A stretch of DNA of 17,676 nt, taken from positions 1 to 17,676 of the forward strand of contig CAJMQS010000044.1 in assembly GCA_905215645.1 (NCBI GenBank), in the 5' to 3' direction. The number at the start of each line of letters is the position of its first letter. The stretch's first letter is position 1. The notes beneath the pieces are model-generated. The model ran no database searches. It saw only the letters and a list, made by a program, of their open reading frames with translations, and was not told the DNA's origin. Source of the stretch: an uncultured bacterium (lineage in GTDB: Bacteria; Bacillota; Negativicutes; Acidaminococcales; Acidaminococcaceae). A program made the position numbers and the translations under genes. This document shows positions 14,089 through 17,676 of this stretch, in pieces.

Positions 14089-14813
14089 ACATCTATCCAG
14101 CCATCGACCTGCGGGGAGGCAACTGCGTCCGCCTGGTGAAAGGTGATTTTTCCAGAGAAACAGTGTACAGCACCGATCCTGGTGCCATGGCAAGACAGTG
14201 GGCCCAGGCAGGAGCCAGCTGCATCCATGTGGTGGATCTGGACGGTGCAGTCGCCGGGGAAAGCCGGAACCTCCAGTCCATCGACGCCATCTTGAAAGAA
14301 GGCGGCATCCCTATCGAAGTGGGGGGCGGCATCCGGACTATGGAACAGATAGAACGGCTGCTGGACCGGGGGGCCCACCAGGTGATCCTGGGGTCCGCAG
14401 CGGTGAAGGACCCAGATCTGGTGAAGGAAGCTTGTGAAAAGTATCCGGGCCGGATCGTCGTAGGCATCGATGCCAAAAACGGGGACGTGGCGGTGGAAGG
14501 TTGGGAAGCCAGCGGCCATATCCAGGCAGAAGACCTGGCCCGGAAAATGGCGGAAGCAGGCGTCCAGCGGATCATCTTCACGGATATTGCCCGGGACGGG
14601 ATGCTCAGCGGGGTGAACGTGGAAGCCACCGTGAAAGTGGCCCAGGCTTCCGGCCTTGCGGTGACAGCCAGCGGCGGAGTGGCCAGCCTGGAAGATTTGA
14701 AAATTTTGAAAAAAAGAGAAACAGATGGCATCGAAGGGTGTATTATAGGTAAGGCGCTGTATACCGGCGCCATTGACCTTCGCCAGGCTGTAGCGATTGC
14801 GAAGGAGGCGTAG
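14085..14813 (+). CDS. hisA: ProFAR isomerase HisA
   Basis: HisA is a (beta-alpha)8 barrel that isomerises ProFAR to PRFAR (Amadori rearrangement). The 242-residue sequence has the catalytic Asp8 in YPAIDLRGG and Asp129 in VVGIDAKNG, with phosphate-binding loops VGGGIR (79-84) and TASGGVAS. The start is the ATG overlapping the hisH stop, with AAGGAG 10 bases upstream; the same frame is open far upstream inside hisH, but that part is not HisA. The last 25 codons (about 14695-14755) use AT-rich codons unlike the rest. HisF follows after 4 bases. Confidence 0.95.
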   Translation: MNIYPAIDLRGGNCVRLVKGDFSRETVYSTDPGAMARQWAQAGASCIHVVDLDGAVAGESRNLQSIDAILKEGGIPIEVGGGIRTMEQIERLLDRGAHQVILGSAAVKDPDLVKEACEKYPGRIVVGIDAKNGDVAVEGWEASGHIQAEDLARKMAEAGVQRIIFTDIARDGMLSGVNVEATVKVAQASGLAVTASGGVASLEDLKILKKRETDGIEGCIIGKALYTGAIDLRQAVAIAKEA

Positions 14814-14817
14814 AGCC

Positions 14818-15576
14818 ATGCTGGCAAAACGGATCATTCCCTGTCTGGACGTAAAGGACGGACGGGTGGTAAAGGGGACCAATTTCGTCAGCCTCCGGGA
14901 TGCCGGAGACCCGGTGGAACTGGCTTCCCTCTATGAAAAGGAGCAGGCCGATGAGCTGGTGTTCCTGGATATCACCGCTTCTTTGGAAAAGCGCAAATCC
15001 ATGGTGAAAACCATCGAAAGGACCGCCCGGGAAGTGTTCATGCCCTTGACGGTAGGGGGCGGCATTTCTTCCATCGAGGACATGCGGGCCGTGCTCTTGG
15101 CCGGAGCGGACAAGACCAGCCTCAATACCGCGGCAGTGAAGGATCCCAGCCTGATCTCCCGGGGCGCAGAAGCTTTCGGGAACCAGTGTGTGGTGCTGGC
15201 TGTGGATGCCAAACGCCGGGGAGAAGATTCCTGGGAAGTCTACATCAACGGGGGACATACGCCCACCGGGCTGGATGCCCTGGAATGGGTGAAAAAGGCC
15301 GTATCCCTGGGGGCTGGGGAAATCCTCCTGACCAGCATGGATGCGGACGGCACCAAGGATGGCTTCGACATCCCGCTGACCCGGAAGGTGGCTGAAGCGG
15401 TCCCTGTGCCGGTGATCGCTTCCGGCGGGGCCGGTTCTTTGGAAGATTTCTATGAAGTCCTCACGGCCGGCAAAGCCGACGCGGCTCTGGCCGCTTCCGT
15501 ATTCCATTACAGGAAATTCACGATCCGCCAGGTGAAGGAATACTTGCGGAGCAAAGGAGTGGAAGTACGGTTATGA
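14818..15576 (+). CDS. hisF: Imidazole glycerol phosphate synthase, cyclase subunit HisF
   Basis: HisF is the (beta-alpha)8 cyclase that joins ammonia from HisH to PRFAR, giving imidazole glycerol phosphate and AICAR. The 252 residues have the catalytic Asp11 in CLDVKDGRVVKG and Asp130 in LAVDAKR, phosphate loops TVGGGISS and IASGGAGS, and EILLTSMDADGTKDGF. The start ATG at 14818 has GAAGGAGG 9 bases upstream. The gene overlaps hisIE by ATGA. Confidence 0.97.
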   Translation: MLAKRIIPCLDVKDGRVVKGTNFVSLRDAGDPVELASLYEKEQADELVFLDITASLEKRKSMVKTIERTAREVFMPLTVGGGISSIEDMRAVLLAGADKTSLNTAAVKDPSLISRGAEAFGNQCVVLAVDAKRRGEDSWEVYINGGHTPTGLDALEWVKKAVSLGAGEILLTSMDADGTKDGFDIPLTRKVAEAVPVPVIASGGAGSLEDFYEVLTAGKADAALAASVFHYRKFTIRQVKEYLRSKGVEVRL

Positions 15577-16223
15577 AAATCGATATCAGCAAGCTGAAGT
15601 TTGACGACAGGGGACTGATCCCTGCCATCGTCCAAGATGTGAAGACGGACAAGGTGCTGATGCTGGCTTACATGAACGGTACCAGTCTGGCCCGCACGGT
15701 GGAAACCGGCTATACCTGGTTCTGGAGCCGGAGCCGGCAGGAACTGTGGAACAAAGGCGCTACCAGCGGCCACACCCAGAAGGTGTACAGCATCACCTAT
15801 GACTGCGATGGGGATGCTCTCCTGGTCAAGGTGGAGCAGAAAGGCGCTGCCTGCCATACGGGGAACTATTCCTGTTTTTTCAATCCCCTGTGGAACAGTG
15901 CCTCCGGGGAAAGCCTGCCTGTAGCTGACAACCGGCTGCCCCAGGTGATCAACGAACTGTACAAACAGATCGTCTGTTACCAAGAAAAACAGAAAGAGAC
16001 CCGGAAGCTGCTGCCGGCCCCTAGTCAGGACAATCTCTTGGCGGAACTGGGCGCCGATACCACCCGGACCCTCCTGGCTTCCAAGAACAGCGATGCCGAC
16101 CAGGTTGTTTACGAGATGGGGGATTTATGGTATCATTGCTTAGTGCTGTTGGCTTACCATAACATCACCCCCGGTGAAATGCTGGTGGAAATGGCAGGCC
16201 GGAAAGTAGAAGAAGAAAAATAA
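15573..16223 (+). CDS. hisI: Bifunctional HisIE: PR-AMP cyclohydrolase with degenerate PR-ATP pyrophosphohydrolase domain
   Basis: The 216 residues join HisI (about 1-110) and HisE (about 125-212), which carry out steps 3 and 2 of the pathway. HisI looks intact: FWSRSRQELWNKG, the metal-binding YDCDGDAL (76-83), and Cys94 and Cys101 in ACHTGNYSCF. HisE has a recognisable start (ELYKQIV) and end (VVYEMGDLWYHCLVLL, with Glu181 and Asp184 in the expected places). However, the strongly conserved 'KVGEEATE'-type metal-binding helix is replaced by ADTTR (161-165), and about ten residues before it are missing. The usual three glutamates are thus absent. The frame is intact. HisE may be inactive, replaced by another pyrophosphohydrolase, or use altered metal ligands. 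The gene overlaps hisF by ATGA. Confidence 0.9.
   Translation: MKIDISKLKFDDRGLIPAIVQDVKTDKVLMLAYMNGTSLARTVETGYTWFWSRSRQELWNKGATSGHTQKVYSITYDCDGDALLVKVEQKGAACHTGNYSCFFNPLWNSASGESLPVADNRLPQVINELYKQIVCYQEKQKETRKLLPAPSQDNLLAELGADTTRTLLASKNSDADQVVYEMGDLWYHCLVLLAYHNITPGEMLVEMAGRKVEEEK
16108..16136 (+). promoter_or_regulatory. Candidate internal promoter for glmM inside hisIE
   Basis: TTTACG (16108-16113) and TATCAT (16131-16136) are 17 bases apart. The patch uses codons that are rare in the neighbouring genes (GTT, TTA twice, TAT, CAT), as if sequence other than coding were being kept. It would give glmM a start near 16143 that does not depend on histidine control. Confidence 0.35.
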
Positions 16224-16256
16224 GCAGCAAAATCCTATACAAGCTGGAGGGCTCTG

Positions 16257-17600
16257 ATGGCTAGAATGTTTGGAACGGACGGCGTCCGCGGCGTCGCCAA
16301 TGGTCCTGTACTCAATGCGGAACTGGCATACAGGCTGGGCCGTGCTGCGGCTCAGTATTTCGGACGGGAGGTGAAGACGCCCAAGATCCTGATCGGACGG
16401 GATACCCGTCTTTCCGGTACCATGCTGGAAAGCGCCTTGGCGGCCGGTATCTGCAGTGCGGGGGGGAATGCCCATCTCTTGGGAGTGATCCCCACACCGG
16501 CGGTCTCTTATCTCACAGAAAAACTGGAAGCCAATGCAGGGGTGGTGATTTCCGCTTCCCACAATCCCTTTGAGGACAACGGGATCAAGTTCTTTGCCCG
16601 GACCGGCTACAAACTGCCGGATGCAGTGGAGGACGAAATCGAAGCCATCGTGAACCAGCCGGTGGATTATACCCAGACGGTGACTGGATCCAACCTGGGA
16701 CAGGTGATCCAAGAACCGGATATGGGTATGCTGTATGTGAAACATATCGTGGACAGCGCCGATGTGAAGCTCAATGGGCTGAAGGTGGTTATGGACTGTG
16801 CCAACGGGGCCAACAGTGAAATCGCTCCGGCCATCCTCCGGACCCTGGGAGCCCATGTGATTCCCATCTTCCATGAACCCAATGGGATCAACATCAACAA
16901 TGGCTGCGGATCCACCCATCTGGAAGCACTCCAGGCAAAGGTCCGGGAAGTGGGCGCTGACTGCGGCCTGGCCAACGATGGGGATGCGGACCGCCTCCTG
17001 GCTGTGGACGAGAACGGGGAAGTGCTGGATGGGGACCAGATCATGCTGATCTGTGCCCTGGACCTGATGAAGGCCGGCAAACTGAAGGACAATGTGCTGG
17101 TCACCACGGTGATGAGCAATGTGGGCCTGGCCAAAGCCATGAAGGAACATGGGGGCTCTACGGTGAAGACCTCTGTGGGGGACCGGTATGTGCTGGAAGA
17201 GATGCTGAAGCATGATTACAAGCTGGGAGGCGAACAGTCCGGCCACATCATCTTCGGAGACCTGGTACGCACCGGGGATGGGATGATGACCGGGGTGAAG
17301 CTCCTGAGCAGTCTGGTGCGCCACAACCAGACCTTGTCCCAGTTGGGGGCCCTGATGGTGAAATATCCCCAGACCCTGCTCAATGTGCGGGTGAAGGACA
17401 AGAACGGCTGGCAGGACAACCAGGCCATCGCCCAGGTGGTCCGTCAGTATACGGAAGAACTGGGGGACGACGGCCAGGTGCTGGTCCGGGCCAGCGGTAC
17501 CGAACCTTTGATCCGGATCATGGCCCAGGGCCCCAACCAGGTGGAACTGGACAATATCACGGAAGCCATTGCGGAAGTGGTACGGAAAGAATTGGCATAA
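16257..17600 (+). CDS. glmM: Phosphoglucosamine mutase GlmM
   Basis: GlmM converts glucosamine-6-phosphate to glucosamine-1-phosphate, on the way to UDP-GlcNAc for peptidoglycan and lipopolysaccharide. The 447 residues show FGTDGVRGVAN at the N-terminus, the phosphorylated Ser101 in VISASHNPFEDNGIKFF, the Mg loop NDGDADRLLAVDENG near 240, the sugar-binding GGEQSGHII, and the phosphate-binding RASGTEPLIRIMAQG at the end, all typical of GlmM rather than of phosphomannomutases. GGAGG lies 6 bases before the ATG. It follows hisIE by 33 bases with no terminator between them, so it can be read from the his promoter. As an essential enzyme it is expected to have its own promoter too, and a candidate lies in hisIE. 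Confidence 0.96.
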   Translation: MARMFGTDGVRGVANGPVLNAELAYRLGRAAAQYFGREVKTPKILIGRDTRLSGTMLESALAAGICSAGGNAHLLGVIPTPAVSYLTEKLEANAGVVISASHNPFEDNGIKFFARTGYKLPDAVEDEIEAIVNQPVDYTQTVTGSNLGQVIQEPDMGMLYVKHIVDSADVKLNGLKVVMDCANGANSEIAPAILRTLGAHVIPIFHEPNGININNGCGSTHLEALQAKVREVGADCGLANDGDADRLLAVDENGEVLDGDQIMLICALDLMKAGKLKDNVLVTTVMSNVGLAKAMKEHGGSTVKTSVGDRYVLEEMLKHDYKLGGEQSGHIIFGDLVRTGDGMMTGVKLLSSLVRHNQTLSQLGALMVKYPQTLLNVRVKDKNGWQDNQAIAQVVRQYTEELGDDGQVLVRASGTEPLIRIMAQGPNQVELDNITEAIAEVVRKELA

Positions 17601-17626
17601 AGGCATAAAAAGGAAACTGGGAAGGG

Positions 17627-17673
17627 GCTGTTGCATGTGTGAATTTTTCGCACATGCAACAGCTTTCTTTTTT
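17627..17673 (+). terminator. Strong intrinsic terminator of the his-glmM transcript
   Basis: A 17-bp stem with one T-G pair (GCTGTTGCATGTGTGAA, 17627-17643, with its complement at 17647-17663) and a 3-base loop is followed by TTTCTTTTTT. It lies 26 bases past the glmM stop and marks the end of the operon. Confidence 0.95.
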
Positions 17674-17676
17674 CCA

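Noticed and set aside
14695..14760. AT-rich patch at the end of hisA with TATTAT, as an internal promoter for hisF
   Set aside because: The best -35 at 17 bases is GAAACA, a poor match; hisF follows hisA by 4 bases with strong translation signals, so no promoter is needed.
16140..17636. 498-residue minus-strand frame antisense to glmM
   Set aside because: Shadow of glmM; the composition (His- and Gln-rich) and lack of any start signal do not support a gene.

Overview
The window looks like a Negativicutes (Firmicutes with a Gram-negative envelope) chromosome. An Acidaminococcus-like organism is my best guess: moderately GC-rich, an amino-acid-fermenting gene (diaminopropionate ammonia-lyase) next to an M20 amidohydrolase, a SAM-I riboswitch over a methionine transporter, a complete HisZ/short-HisG histidine operon led by a TrpR-like YerC regulator, and AAGGAGG-type ribosome binding sites. 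The genus is inference from gene content and base use, not from a search.

Region 1 (1-4325). The 3' part of an M20D amidohydrolase gene is followed by dpaL. Just past the dpaL stop lies a decayed second copy of the dpaL 3' end. A divergent pair of unrecognised genes follows: a 553-residue minus-strand protein with a MerR/excisionase-like helix-turn-helix, whose reading frame runs back over the dpaL remnant and into dpaL itself, and a 262-residue plus-strand protein.

Region 2 (4289-6240, minus strand). metN and metI (methionine ABC importer ATPase and permease) have a textbook control region: a TTGACA-N17-TATCAT promoter, a SAM-I (S-box) riboswitch, an intrinsic terminator that can compete with an antiterminator, and a terminator directly after metI. 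The substrate-binding protein gene metQ is not in the window.

Region 3 (6241-8000). An Rpn-family PD-(D/E)XK nuclease gene on the minus strand is bracketed by direct copies of a REP-like palindromic repeat. Inside it, a perfect AAGGAGG ribosome binding site sits 8 bases before an in-frame ATG, which would yield an 83-residue C-terminal protein. This is the arrangement known for Rpn toxin/intragenic antitoxin (phage defence) genes, and it is the most interesting candidate system here.

Region 4 (8033-17676, plus strand). One long unit: yerC-hisZ-hisG-hisD-hisC-hisB-hisH-hisA-hisF-hisIE-glmM, with mostly ATGA overlaps or very short gaps, ending in a strong intrinsic terminator. It encodes all histidine-pathway enzymes except histidinol-phosphate phosphatase. 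The HisE half of HisIE lacks the conserved EExxE metal-binding motif. glmM (cell-wall precursor synthesis) is at the end and may have its own promoter inside hisIE. Long open frames antisense to the his genes, glmM and metNI are shadows and are not annotated.
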